A DNA stretch of 64,000 nt from Nitratireductor luteus (GTDB taxonomy: Bacteria; Pseudomonadota; Alphaproteobacteria; Rhizobiales; Rhizobiaceae): NCBI RefSeq assembly GCF_026162365.1, contig NZ_JAOANW010000010.1, forward strand, positions 62,001 to 126,000. Reading direction: 5' to 3'. Under the pieces are notes generated by a model, which saw only the letters and a list, made by a program, of their open reading frames with translations, did no database searches and was not told where the DNA came from. This document shows, one piece after another, positions 45,528 through 54,582 of this stretch; positions within the stretch are counted from its first letter, which is position 1; each line of letters begins with the position of its first letter. A program made the translations under genes and the position numbers.

Positions 45528-46024
45528 GGGTTCTCCCCAACATGGATCATGAAAGGCTCGTCGAAGAAGAACTCTTCGAGATTGTTGCCCTCGCCGCCCC
45601 GGTCAACGACGAGGAAATCCTGCTCCTTGCCGATCGGCGTCAGCACCGCATGCCAGACATTGCGCGCATAATTCACGCCCTGCCCCGGCGCCGTGATGAA
45701 GGCGCGGGGCTCGCCGGGAGCGCCGTCAATATCCGGGCACACCGCGACGAGGAATGGACGCTCCGACAGCGGCATGAACGCCTGGCTGCCGAGCGGATGC
45801 CGCTCGACCATGCCGAGCGCCAGCGGCAGTGTGTAGGGCCTGCCCCTGAAGACGTTGATCAGCACCCGCGCGCCTTCGCCCGCCGCCTCCACGCGCGCCA
45901 GATCGTGAAAGCGCCGGCAATTGCCCTCATTGATGAGAAAGCTGTCGGCTCCCTGTGTCTCGATGACGTCGCCGAAAGGCGCGAAAGCCTCCCGTGTCAG
46001 CGATTGCGCTTCGATGCGCTTCAT
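45524..46024 (-). CDS. allA: Ureidoglycolate lyase
   Basis: The 166-residue cupin-like enzyme shows AFAPFGDVIETQGADSFLIN, VFRGRPYTLPLALGMVERHP, and FITAPGQGVNYARNVWHAVL, the typical AllA pattern. It splits ureidoglycolate to glyoxylate and urea, finishing the ureide branch. It lies 13 bases downstream of allE and is coupled to the deaminase gene by ATGA. It is part of the minus-strand operon puuE/uraD-allE-allA-deaminase. Confidence 0.95.
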   Translation of the reverse strand: MKRIEAQSLTREAFAPFGDVIETQGADSFLINEGNCRRFHDLARVEAAGEGARVLINVFRGRPYTLPLALGMVERHPLGSQAFMPLSERPFLVAVCPDIDGAPGEPRAFITAPGQGVNYARNVWHAVLTPIGKEQDFLVVDRGGEGNNLEEFFFDEPFMIHVGENP

Positions 46025-46037
46025 GGGTCGAGCTCCT

Positions 46038-46874
46038 TCAACGGAACGGCGGACCGAGCTTGGGATGGCGGTTCACATCCTTGTAGAGCAGATAGCGGAA
46101 CGGGCCCGGCCCGCCCGCGTAGCAGGCCTGCGGGCAGAAGGCGCGCAGCCACATGAAGTCGCCTGCCTCCACCTCGACCCAATCCTGGTTCAGCCGATAG
46201 ACCGCCTTGCCCTCCAAGACGTAGAGCCCGTGCTCCATGACGTGGGTTTCGGCAAAGGGAATGACCGCGCCCGGCTCCAGGGTTACGATCGTCACATGCA
46301 TGTCGTGGCGAAGATCGTCCGCGTCGACGAAACGCGTGGTGGCCCATCTGCCCTCGGTCTTCGGCATCGGCGTGGGCGCAATATCCTTCTCGTTGACGAA
46401 GAACGCCTCCGGCGCCCCGATGCCTTCTTCCATCGGCTCGTAGGCTTTGCGTATCCAGTGGAACCGCGCCGGCTCGCTGCCCGTGTTAAAAAGGCTCCAG
46501 CCCGCGGAAGGCGGCAGATAGGCATAGCCCCCTTCGCCCATCACATGCTCGCTGCCCTCGTGGGTGACGACCACTTCGCCGGACACTACGAACAGAACGC
46601 ACTCCGCCGTTGAATCGGGCTCCGGGCGCGAACTGCCCCCGCCGGGAGCCACTTCCACGATGTACTGGGAGAACGTTTCGGCAAAGCCGCTTAACGGCCG
46701 GGCGATGATCCAGCAGCGCGTCTCTTCCCAGAACGGCAGCCGGCTCGTCACGATATCGCGCATCACCCCCCTTGGAATGACCGCATAGGCATCGGTGAAG
46801 ACGGCCCTGCCCGTCAGAAGCTCATCCTGCCCCGGATGCCCGCCGGTCGGCGCATAATAGCGGCGCGCGCTCAT
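46038..46874 (-). CDS. allE: (S)-Ureidoglycine aminohydrolase
   Basis: The 278-residue bicupin begins MSARRYYAPTGGHPGQDELL. Two cupin halves are seen: ECVLFVVSGEVVVTHEG with GEGGYAYLPPSAGWSLFN, and FAETHVMEHGLYVLEGKAVY with EVEAGDFMWLRAFCPQACYA holding metal ligands (His, His, Glu). It is the YlbA/AllE enzyme that converts ureidoglycine to ureidoglycolate with release of ammonia. The ATG at 46874 has GAGGAGA upstream. It starts ten bases after the puuE-uraD stop. Confidence 0.94.
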   Translation of the reverse strand: MSARRYYAPTGGHPGQDELLTGRAVFTDAYAVIPRGVMRDIVTSRLPFWEETRCWIIARPLSGFAETFSQYIVEVAPGGGSSRPEPDSTAECVLFVVSGEVVVTHEGSEHVMGEGGYAYLPPSAGWSLFNTGSEPARFHWIRKAYEPMEEGIGAPEAFFVNEKDIAPTPMPKTEGRWATTRFVDADDLRHDMHVTIVTLEPGAVIPFAETHVMEHGLYVLEGKAVYRLNQDWVEVEAGDFMWLRAFCPQACYAGGPGPFRYLLYKDVNRHPKLGPPFR

Positions 46875-46884
46875 ATCGTTCTCC

Positions 46885-48321
46885 TCATGAAGGCAGCAGG
46901 TCCCTGAGCCGGTGCCAGGCGATACGCTCCACCTGGCCGCAGGCCGTGGCGAATTCGGTTTCGCGGTCGTTGGCAATGCGCTGCTGGAATGCCCGCAGAA
47001 TGCTTTCCTTGCTGTTGTCCTTGACCGCGATGATGAAGGGAAACCCGAAAGTCTCCACATATTGCGCGTTGAGACGGCTGAATGTCTCGCGCTCCTCGTC
47101 CGTCAGCGCATCGAGGCCGGCCGAGGCCTGCTCCCGCGCCGATTCCGCCGTAAGGCGCTTGGCCGCGGCAAGCTTGCCCGCCAGGTCCGGGTGGGCGGTG
47201 AGAACGCGGAGCCGCTCCTCGTTGCTCGCGGAACGAAACGCCCGGCACAGCGCATTGTGCAGCCCTTCGGCGCTGTCGTGGGCGGGGCCCAGTTCCAGCC
47301 TGTGCGCCCGCTCTGCAATCCATGGAGAGTGTTCGAACACGCCGCCGAACCGCTCGACGAATTCGGCCAGCCCCATGCGGCTGGGGCGCACCCTCGGCGC
47401 CTCGTAGGGGTGCGTCGTCATCCAGTGGGCGGCAATGTCCGCCCGCCGCGCCAGCCAGACCCCGTTGTGGTCCTTCACATGGTTGATGAAGCGCTGCAGG
47501 GCGGCGGCCCGGCCCGGTCGCCCCGCCAGGCGGCAGTGAAGTCCGATGCTCATCATCGCCGGCCGGCCGGCGGCACCTTCCGCATAGAGTGTATCGAAGG
47601 TGTCCTTCAGATAGGTGAAGAACTGGTCGCCGGAATTGAAGCCCTGCGCCGTGGCGAACCGCATGTCGTTCGCATCCAGCGTATAGGGAATGACGAGCTG
47701 CGGTCGCGTGGCGTTGCCCTGCCCGTCATGGTCGAGCCAATAGGGAAGGTCGTCGTCATAGGTGTCGGAGATCCAGTCGAAACCACCCTCCTCCATGGCG
47801 ATCCTGACCGAATTCACCGAAGTGCGGCCGAGATAAAGTCCGCGCGGCCGCTCGCCGACCACTTCCTCGTGCAGCCGGACGGCCGCCGCGAGGTCGGCTC
47901 TTTCATCCTCCTCCGCATGGTCGCGATAGTCGATCCAGCGCAAACCGTGCGAGGCGATCTCCCACTCGGCTTCCTTCATTGCCGCCACCTGCTCGGGCGA
48001 GCGGGCGAGCGCGCTTGCCACGCCGAACACCGTCACCGGCACATCCTCCGCCGTGAACATCCGGTGGAGCCGCCAGAAACCGGCGCGGGCGCCGTAATCG
48101 TAGATCGATTCCATGTTCCAGTGGCGCTTGCCCGGCCAGGGCGCTGCACCCACGATCTCGGAAAGGAACGCCTCGGATGCCGCGTCACCATGCAGCACGC
48201 AGTTTTCGCCGCCTTCCTCGTAATTGACGACGAACTGCACGGCAATACGCGCACCACCCGGCCATTTCGGGTTCGGCGGATTGGCTCCATAGCCGCGCAT
48301 GTTCCTGGCGTATCGCATCAC
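46885..48321 (-). CDS. puuE: Fused allantoinase (PuuE) and OHCU decarboxylase (UraD)
   Basis: The 478-residue protein joins two enzymes. Residues ~1-310 are a NodB-like polysaccharide-deacetylase fold (PuuE allantoinase): EGGENCVLHGDAASEAFLSE, MKEAEWEIASHGLRWIDYRD, TSVNSVRIAMEEGGFDWISD. Residues ~320-478 are 2-oxo-4-hydroxy-4-carboxy-5-ureidoimidazoline decarboxylase: RFGGVFEHSPWIAERA, LTAHPDLAGKLA, and QYVETFGFPFIIAVKDNSKE. They act two steps apart: UraD gives (S)-allantoin and PuuE opens it to allantoate. The gene begins the minus-strand ureide operon and is divergent from hiuH. Confidence 0.95.
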   Translation of the reverse strand: MMRYARNMRGYGANPPNPKWPGGARIAVQFVVNYEEGGENCVLHGDAASEAFLSEIVGAAPWPGKRHWNMESIYDYGARAGFWRLHRMFTAEDVPVTVFGVASALARSPEQVAAMKEAEWEIASHGLRWIDYRDHAEEDERADLAAAVRLHEEVVGERPRGLYLGRTSVNSVRIAMEEGGFDWISDTYDDDLPYWLDHDGQGNATRPQLVIPYTLDANDMRFATAQGFNSGDQFFTYLKDTFDTLYAEGAAGRPAMMSIGLHCRLAGRPGRAAALQRFINHVKDHNGVWLARRADIAAHWMTTHPYEAPRVRPSRMGLAEFVERFGGVFEHSPWIAERAHRLELGPAHDSAEGLHNALCRAFRSASNEERLRVLTAHPDLAGKLAAAKRLTAESAREQASAGLDALTDEERETFSRLNAQYVETFGFPFIIAVKDNSKESILRAFQQRIANDRETEFATACGQVERIAWHRLRDLLPS

Positions 48322-48390
48322 GCTTTCACTTCCTTTCCAGCCGGTTCGCCGGGCGACAGGATAGCCGATCGCCCGGAACAGGCATTCCCT

Positions 48391-48407
48391 TGAAAAATTT
48401 GAAAGAC
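48391..48407. promoter_or_regulatory. Shared purine-locus motif, copy 1
   Basis: TGAAAAATTTGAAAGAC in the 180-base gap between puuE-uraD (minus) and hiuH (plus). Its GAAAA-W-TTTGAAAG-W-C core recurs in the gap between the LysR gene and puuD. It is a candidate operator for the LysR regulator, whose sites are often AT-rich dyads. Confidence 0.5.
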
Positions 48408-48501
48408 TTTTTGCGCCTCTCTCATACCCTCCCCCTTATGCTAGTCATTGATTTGCCGCACAATCGGCCAGGAACAAAACAATGAATGCAAGGGGAGACC
48501 A

Positions 48502-48867
48502 ATGGGCAAGCCCGGCGAAGGCCGGCTGACGACGCATGTGCTCGACACCGCCTCGGGCCGTCCCGCAGCCGGCATGGAAATCGCGCTCTACCGGTTCAAC
48601 GGCGAGGGCCGTATGCATCTCAAGACCGTCATCACCAATGCAGACGGGCGCTGCGATGCGCCGCTGCTTGAGGGCAACGCCTTCGCGCCCGGCGAATACG
48701 AGCTCATATTCGAAGCCGGCAACTACCTGCGCAAACAGGGCATGAGGCTGCCTGCACCGGCTTTTCTCGACCGCGTGCCGATCCGCTTCGGCATCGCCGA
48801 ACACTCCCACTACCATGTGCCGCTGCTCGTTTCGCCCTATGGTTATTCCACCTACCGAGGGAGCTGA
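48502..48867 (+). CDS. hiuH: 5-Hydroxyisourate hydrolase
   Basis: The 121-residue transthyretin-like enzyme begins [20 protein letters not shown] and ends in the diagnostic YRGS. Catalytic residues are His in LTTHVLD, Arg in [20 protein letters not shown] and the C-terminal motif. It hydrolyses 5-hydroxyisourate made by urate oxidase to OHCU, the substrate of UraD. AGGGGAG lies before the ATG at 48502. It is immediately followed by xdhA (no gap), which supports one transcript hiuH-xdhABC. Confidence 0.96.
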   Translation: MGKPGEGRLTTHVLDTASGRPAAGMEIALYRFNGEGRMHLKTVITNADGRCDAPLLEGNAFAPGEYELIFEAGNYLRKQGMRLPAPAFLDRVPIRFGIAEHSHYHVPLLVSPYGYSTYRGS

Positions 48868-50343
48868 ATGCCCGAAATCCGCCATCAGATCCGGTTTCTC
48901 CTGAACGAGAGCGATGTTTCGCTGGCCGAGGTCGCGCCGGATGAAATGCTGCTCGACTATCTGCGCCTGCGCCGCCGCCTGACCGGTACCAAAGAAGGCT
49001 GCGCCGAGGGCGATTGCGGCGCCTGCACGGTCCTGGTTGGCCGCATTGCCGGAGACGAGCTCGTCTACGAGGCCGTCAATGCCTGCATCCGCTTTCTCGG
49101 CTCGCTCGACGGCTGCCATGTGGTCACGGTCGAGCATCTGAAGCGGACGGACGGGACGCTGCATCCGGTGCAGCAGGCCCTGGTGGACCATCATGGCTCC
49201 CAATGCGGTTTCTGCACGCCAGGTTTCGTCATGTCGCTCTACGCCCTCTGGATGCGCTCCCCCCAGCCGAGCGACCAGGCGATAGACAAGGCCCTTCAGG
49301 GAAACCTCTGCCGCTGCACCGGCTACGAACCCATCGTCAAGGCCGCGCGGGCCATCACGGGCTACGGCGCGCCGCAGGCCGATCCGCTGCATGGCGAGCG
49401 GGCGCGGGTGCGCGCGCGGCTTTCGGCCATGGCTGATGGAAGCCGCGTCGAGATCGGCAAAGGTGCAAACCGCCTCCTCGTGCCGGCCGATGTCGACGAC
49501 CTGGCCGAAATCCTGCAGGCTGAACCCAACGCGACCATCGTCGCCGGCTCCACCGATGTCGGCCTGTGGGTCACCAAATTCATGCGCGACATCGCGCCTG
49601 CCGTGTTCATCGGCGGGCTGGGCGCGTTGCGGGCGATTGAGGAGGGCACGGCCGGCATCACCTTCGGTGCCGGCGTCAGCTATTCGGACGCTTTCTCCGT
49701 CCTTTCAGGCAGGATACCGCCGCTGGGTCGGCTGATCGACCGCATCGGCGGGGACCAGGTGCGCAACATGGGAACCATCGGCGGCAACATCGCCAACGGT
49801 TCGCCCATCGGCGACATGCCGCCGCCGCTGATCGCGCTGGGCGGCTCCCTCACCCTGCGCAAGGGCGATACGCGCCGCACCATCGCGCTCGAAGACTATT
49901 TCATCGACTATGGCAAGCAGGACCGGGCGCCGGGAGAATTCGTAGAGAAGATCCATGTACCGCTGCCCAACCCGGACGCCCGCTTTGCGGTATGGAAAGT
50001 GTCCAAGCGCCGCGACGAGGACATCACCGCCGTGCTGGGCGCCTTCAACGTCACCGTGCGCGACGGGTCCGTCGCGCAAGCCCGTATCGCCTATGGCGGC
50101 ATGGCCGCCACGCCAAGGCGGGCAAAGGCCGTCGAGGCGGCACTCGTCGGGCGACCGTGGTCGCAGGAAACGGTCGATGCCGCCCTTGCCGCCTATGAGG
50201 TGGATTTCACGCCCATCAGCGACATGCGCGCATCGGCCGAATACCGCATGATGGCGGCGAAGAATCTTCTGCGGCGCTTCTATCTGGCAACGTCCGGTGG
50301 CGCGATGCCTCTGGAAGTCGCCCGCTATGAGGTGGCGCAATGA
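48868..50343 (+). CDS. xdhA: Xanthine dehydrogenase small subunit
   Basis: The 491-residue subunit binds two [2Fe-2S] clusters and FAD. Cysteines are in TKEGCAEGDCGACTVLVG and NACIRFLGSLDGCHV (plant-type cluster), and GSQCGFCTPGFVMSLYALWM with NLCRCTGYEPIVKA (second cluster). The FAD region has ATIVAGSTDVGLWVT and NMGTIGGNIANGSPIGDMPP. It passes electrons from the molybdenum subunit to NAD. Its stop overlaps the xdhB start (ATGA). Confidence 0.97.
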   Translation: MPEIRHQIRFLLNESDVSLAEVAPDEMLLDYLRLRRRLTGTKEGCAEGDCGACTVLVGRIAGDELVYEAVNACIRFLGSLDGCHVVTVEHLKRTDGTLHPVQQALVDHHGSQCGFCTPGFVMSLYALWMRSPQPSDQAIDKALQGNLCRCTGYEPIVKAARAITGYGAPQADPLHGERARVRARLSAMADGSRVEIGKGANRLLVPADVDDLAEILQAEPNATIVAGSTDVGLWVTKFMRDIAPAVFIGGLGALRAIEEGTAGITFGAGVSYSDAFSVLSGRIPPLGRLIDRIGGDQVRNMGTIGGNIANGSPIGDMPPPLIALGGSLTLRKGDTRRTIALEDYFIDYGKQDRAPGEFVEKIHVPLPNPDARFAVWKVSKRRDEDITAVLGAFNVTVRDGSVAQARIAYGGMAATPRRAKAVEAALVGRPWSQETVDAALAAYEVDFTPISDMRASAEYRMMAAKNLLRRFYLATSGGAMPLEVARYEVAQ

Positions 50344-52676
50344 CCAGACACGAGCCGCTCGACCTCAAGAAGGCGGAAATCTCCGGTGGCGTGGCCACCG
50401 ACCGCCGACACGATTCCGCCCATAAGCATGTTACCGGCGAAGCCGTCTATATCGACGACATGGCAGAGCCGGCCGGCACGCTACATGCCTATCTAGGCCT
50501 GTCGACGGTCGCCCACGGCATTATCAAGTCGATGGACCTCGGTGCGGTGGCCGCCGCGCCCGGCGTCGTCGCCGTTCTGACCCACGAAGATGTTCCCGGC
50601 ACGAACGACATCAGCCCGGCGGGCCTCGACGACGAGCCGATTTTCGCGCCCGACAAGGTGCAGTTCCTCGGCCAGCCGGTTTTCGCCGTTGTCGCCGAAA
50701 CGCGAGAGCAGGCCCGCCGGGCCTGTTCCCTGGCCAGGATTGAATATGAGGACCTGCCGGCGCTGATCGACATCGCAGAGGCCGGCGAAGATGCCCGCCT
50801 CGTCACCAAACCGCTCACCCTGCAGCGCGGCAGCGTGGGCCCGGCGCTCCAGGCAGCGCCCAGGCGCATCTCCGGCCGGATGCGCGTCGGCGGGCAAGAT
50901 CATTTCTACCTTGAAGGCCAGATCGCCTTCGCCATGCCGGGCGAGGATCAGGACGTGACCGTTCACTCCTCCACCCAGCACCCGAGCGAGGTTCAGCATA
51001 TGGTCGCCCATGCGCTGGGCGCGCCTTCCCACGCCGTCACCGTCGAGGTGCGGCGCATGGGCGGCGGCTTCGGCGGCAAGGAGACGCAGGCCAATCTGTT
51101 TGCGGCGGTCGCCGCCATCGCCGCGAAGAAAACGGGAAGGCCGGTCAAGATCCGCCCCGACCGCGATGACGACATGACCGCCACCGGCAAGCGCCACGAT
51201 TTCCTGATCGACTACGACGTCGGCTTTGACGAGGAAGGGCGGATACTGGGCGTCGATTTCACCTACTCGGCGCGCTGCGGCTTTTCCGCCGATCTCTCCG
51301 GCCCGGTCACGGACCGGGCGCTGTTTCATTGCGACAACACCTATTACTACCCGTCGGTGCGGGCCATCTCCCGCCCGCTCTACACCAACACCGTCTCCAA
51401 CACCGCCTTTCGCGGTTTCGGTGGCCCGCAGGGCATGCTGGGTGCCGAACGCATCATCGATGAGGTGGCTTTCGCGCTGGGCCGCGACCCGCTCGAAATC
51501 CGCAAGCGCAACCTCTACGGCGAAACCGACCGCAACGTGACGCCCTATCACCAAACCGTCGAGGATAGCGAAGCCGCGCGCGTGATCGAGGAACTGGAGA
51601 TCAGCGCCGGCTACGCGGACCGCCGGCGCGAGATCGCCGAGTTCAACGAGCGCAGCCCCATCGTCAAGCGGGGCATTGCGCTGACGCCGGTCAAGTTCGG
51701 CATCTCCTTCACCGCGACCCATTTCAACCAGGCGGGCGCGCTTGTGCACGTCTACACGGATGGCTCCATCCATCTCAATCATGGTGGCACCGAGATGGGA
51801 CAGGGCCTCTACGTCAAGGTCGCCCAGATCGTCGCCGAGGAATTCCAGGTCGATATCGAGCAGGTGAAGATCACCGCAACGACCACCGGAAAGGTGCCCA
51901 ACACCTCGGCCACCGCTGCCTCGTCCGGTTCCGATCTCAACGGCATGGCCGCGCAGAACGCCGCGCGCCAGATCAAGGACCGCCTGATCGATTTCGCAAC
52001 CGGCCAATATGAGGTTCCAAAGGAGCAGATAGAATTCCTGCCCGGCCGGGTGCGCGTCGGCAACCAGGAAATCCCTTTCGCCGAACTGGTGCGCCAGGCC
52101 TATATGGCCCGGATCCAGCTTTCCGCCGCCGGCTTCTACAAGACGCCGAAGATCCATTGGAACCGCGACAAGGGCAAGGGCCGCCCCTTCTACTATTTCG
52201 CCTATGGCGCGGCCTGCTCGGAAGTCTCGGTCGACACGCTGACGGGCGAATATGTCGTCGAGCGCACCGACATCCTCCACGAGACCGGACGTTCGCTCAA
52301 CCGGGCCATCGACATCGGCCAGATCGAGGGCGGCTTCATTCAGGGCATGGGCTGGCTGACCACGGAAGAACTCGTCTGGGACGACAAGGGCCGGCTGCGC
52401 ACCCATGCGCCCTCCACCTATAAGATCCCGCTGGCCTCCGACCGGCCGAAAATATTCAACGTGGAACTGGCCGACTGGGGTGAAAATCGCGAGAAGACCG
52501 TTCACCGCTCCAAGGCCGTCGGCGAACCGCCCTTCATGCTGGCCATGTCCGTCCTGCACGCCCTGTCGGACGCCGTGGCAAGCGTCGCCGGTCATAAGAT
52601 CTGCCCGAGGCTCGATGCGCCGGCCACGCCTGAACGCGTGCTGATGGCGGTGGAGCGCCTGCGGGCGGAGGGTTGA
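50340..52676 (+). CDS. xdhB: Xanthine dehydrogenase large (molybdopterin) subunit
   Basis: The 778-residue subunit contains molybdopterin and catalytic motifs: VRRMGGGFGGKETQANLFA, SNTAFRGFGGPQGMLGAERI, HLNHGGTEMGQGLYVKVAQI and the catalytic glutamate in VGEPPFMLAMSVLHAL near the C-terminus. It hydroxylates hypoxanthine and xanthine to urate. The length equals that of the bacterial XdhB group. The downstream xdhC gene is 37 bases away. Confidence 0.97.
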   Translation: MTRHEPLDLKKAEISGGVATDRRHDSAHKHVTGEAVYIDDMAEPAGTLHAYLGLSTVAHGIIKSMDLGAVAAAPGVVAVLTHEDVPGTNDISPAGLDDEPIFAPDKVQFLGQPVFAVVAETREQARRACSLARIEYEDLPALIDIAEAGEDARLVTKPLTLQRGSVGPALQAAPRRISGRMRVGGQDHFYLEGQIAFAMPGEDQDVTVHSSTQHPSEVQHMVAHALGAPSHAVTVEVRRMGGGFGGKETQANLFAAVAAIAAKKTGRPVKIRPDRDDDMTATGKRHDFLIDYDVGFDEEGRILGVDFTYSARCGFSADLSGPVTDRALFHCDNTYYYPSVRAISRPLYTNTVSNTAFRGFGGPQGMLGAERIIDEVAFALGRDPLEIRKRNLYGETDRNVTPYHQTVEDSEAARVIEELEISAGYADRRREIAEFNERSPIVKRGIALTPVKFGISFTATHFNQAGALVHVYTDGSIHLNHGGTEMGQGLYVKVAQIVAEEFQVDIEQVKITATTTGKVPNTSATAASSGSDLNGMAAQNAARQIKDRLIDFATGQYEVPKEQIEFLPGRVRVGNQEIPFAELVRQAYMARIQLSAAGFYKTPKIHWNRDKGKGRPFYYFAYGAACSEVSVDTLTGEYVVERTDILHETGRSLNRAIDIGQIEGGFIQGMGWLTTEELVWDDKGRLRTHAPSTYKIPLASDRPKIFNVELADWGENREKTVHRSKAVGEPPFMLAMSVLHALSDAVASVAGHKICPRLDAPATPERVLMAVERLRAEG

Positions 52677-52713
52677 CCATCCAACGCCGGCGCTGCCGGG
52701 AAACCGAAAGCCC

Positions 52714-53514
52714 ATGACACCGACCGCCGACCGCCTCCAAACCTTTCTCGACGCCGCGCCTGCTGCGGCGCTGATCGAGGTGCGCGAGGCGAAGGGATCG
52801 ACCCCGCGCGAAAAAGGCGCTTGGATGCTGGTTTCCCCCGAAGCCATCTTCAACACGATAGGCGGCGGCCAGCTCGAATTCCTGGCGATAGACAAGGCCC
52901 GGGAGCTGATCGAACGGAACATCGAAACCGGCGCCCTCGACATTCCGCTTGGCCCCGAGATCGGCCAATGCTGCGGCGGCCATGTCGGCCTCGACATCCG
53001 CATCGTCACCGACAGCGAACGCGCCCGGATGCTGGAGCGCGCCAGCGCCGAGGATGCAGCCCAACCCCATGTCTACCTGTTCGGCGGCGGGCATGTCGGC
53101 CATGCGCTGGCACGGGCGCTCGCCCTGCTACCCGTCCAGGCAGTGGTGGTGGAAACCCGGCGGGAAGCGCTTGAGGACTTCCCGCCCGACGTCGAAACAC
53201 GGCTGACCGCCATGCCCGAGGAGATGGTGCGCGCCGCCCCGCCGGGTTCTGCCTTTGTCGTGCTCACCCACGATCACGCGCTCGACTTCCTCATCGTCTC
53301 CGAAGCGCTGGCGCGCGAGGATGCGGCCTATGTTGGCATGATCGGCTCGAAGACCAAGCGCGCGACCTTCAAGAGCTGGTACCTGAAAAACGGCGGCAGC
53401 GAGAGCCGCCTTGCCCGGCTCGTGACCCCCATCGGCGGGAGCCATCTGCGCGACAAGCGCCCGGCGGTGATCGCGGCCATGGTGGCCGCCGAGCTGATGG
53501 CCGCACTGGCGTAG
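52714..53514 (+). CDS. xdhC: Xanthine dehydrogenase accessory protein XdhC
   Basis: The 266-residue protein has an N-terminal XdhC/CoxI part with EIGQCCGGHVGLDIRIVT and a C-terminal Rossmann part with YLFGGGHVGHALARALALLP and YVGMIGSKTKRATFKSWYL. XdhC protects and inserts the sulfurated molybdenum cofactor into XdhB. It completes the hiuH-xdhABC operon. Confidence 0.95.
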   Translation: MTPTADRLQTFLDAAPAAALIEVREAKGSTPREKGAWMLVSPEAIFNTIGGGQLEFLAIDKARELIERNIETGALDIPLGPEIGQCCGGHVGLDIRIVTDSERARMLERASAEDAAQPHVYLFGGGHVGHALARALALLPVQAVVVETRREALEDFPPDVETRLTAMPEEMVRAAPPGSAFVVLTHDHALDFLIVSEALAREDAAYVGMIGSKTKRATFKSWYLKNGGSESRLARLVTPIGGSHLRDKRPAVIAAMVAAELMAALA

Positions 53515-53538
53515 AGCCGCCGCCCTGGCCGAGAGCCG

Positions 53539-54459
53539 TTACCGCCCCGTCAGCGCCTCGCCGATCAGGCGCTGGCAGCGCTCCGCCATGAAATCGACCA
53601 GCAGCCGCACCTTCGGGTCCTGATATTTCTTGTGCGGATAGACCGCGGCCAGCTTGATCGGGACCGGCGGCGTTTCCGGCAGGACGACCTTGAGCCGCCA
53701 GTCGCGCAGGAAAGGCTCTATCTCGAAGCGCGGCTTGTTGATGATGCCCCGGCCCGAAAGCGCCCAGCCCGTGATGACATCGCCGTCATCCGTATCGAAC
53801 GGTCCCCGCACCTCGAATTTTCGCGGACCTTCCGATGTTTGCAGGGTCCAGAAATATTCGCGCAGGCCGGGAAACCGCAGCATCAGGCAATCGTGCCCGT
53901 CCTCCACCAGCTGCTCGGGCCGTTCCGGTATGCCGCGCCGCGCCAGATATTCGGGCGAGGCGGCCAACACCCGCTCGCAATCCATGATGCCGCGCATGCG
54001 CAGGCTGGAATCTTCGAGAAGCCCCAGCTTGAAGGCCACGTCGATGCCTTCCTTCATCATGTCGACCTCATGGTCGGACAGGCGAAGCCTGACCTGTATG
54101 TCGGGATAGCGGTCACGGAAGTCCGGTATGCCGCTCGCGATCATCCGCCGCCCGAGGCCGAGGGGCGCCGTCATACGGATGATGCCGCGCGGCTGCCCCG
54201 AAAGCGCGGCGACGGAAGCCTCGGCCTCCGACACCGCCTCCAGCACCTTCTTCGCGCCCTCATAGAACACCCGCCCCTGCTCGGTCGGCATGAGCTGCCG
54301 CGTGGTGCGGTTGAACAGGCGCACGCCGAGATATTTTTCCAGCTCCTTCACCCGGTTGGAGGCGACGGCCGGAGAGATGCGAATGTCGCGCCCGGCGGCC
54401 GAAAGATTGCCGAGTTCCACCACCCGGACGAAGACTGCTATGTTGTCGAGATAAGCCAT
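53539..54459 (-). CDS. LysR-family transcriptional regulator
   Basis: The 306-residue protein has the LysR HTH at residues ~5-65 (FVRVVELGNLSAAGRDIRIS, KELEKYLGVRLFNRTTRQLM) and an effector-binding domain beginning near residue 90. It is divergent from puuD and convergent with xdhC. Its position between the xdh and puuD gene groups and the shared motif in two promoter gaps make it the likely regulator of purine catabolism. The ligand might be urate or a downstream ureide; this is inference. Confidence 0.92.
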   Translation of the reverse strand: MAYLDNIAVFVRVVELGNLSAAGRDIRISPAVASNRVKELEKYLGVRLFNRTTRQLMPTEQGRVFYEGAKKVLEAVSEAEASVAALSGQPRGIIRMTAPLGLGRRMIASGIPDFRDRYPDIQVRLRLSDHEVDMMKEGIDVAFKLGLLEDSSLRMRGIMDCERVLAASPEYLARRGIPERPEQLVEDGHDCLMLRFPGLREYFWTLQTSEGPRKFEVRGPFDTDDGDVITGWALSGRGIINKPRFEIEPFLRDWRLKVVLPETPPVPIKLAAVYPHKKYQDPKVRLLVDFMAERCQRLIGEALTGR

Positions 54460-54494
54460 GCTGGCATTTCAATCCTGTCGCGAGGGTATTTTCC

Positions 54495-54511
54495 AGAAAA
54501 TTTTGAAAGTC
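54495..54511. promoter_or_regulatory. Shared purine-locus motif, copy 2
   Basis: AGAAAATTTTGAAAGTC between the LysR gene and puuD, about 75-90 bases before the puuD start. It agrees with copy 1 at 14 of 16 core positions, with the two differences being A/T swaps. It overlaps a TTTTC...GAAAA dyad, as expected for LysR sites. Confidence 0.5.
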
Positions 54512-54582
54512 ATCGTGCCGGCGCCCTCTTTCCGTTTGCCGCTCAATCCGTAAACCTCGCATCAAAAGGAGCGGGAACGAAC

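Noticed and set aside
50493-53009. 838-codon minus-strand frame opposite xdhB/xdhC
   Set aside because: High-GC codon mirror of xdhB. Low-complexity Gly/Asp/Arg sequence without motifs; the plus strand is unmistakable xanthine dehydrogenase.
53632-54582. Upstream extension of the puuD frame through the LysR gene
   Set aside because: The residues before 54583 are antisense to LysR. PuuD homology and a ribosome site begin at 54583.
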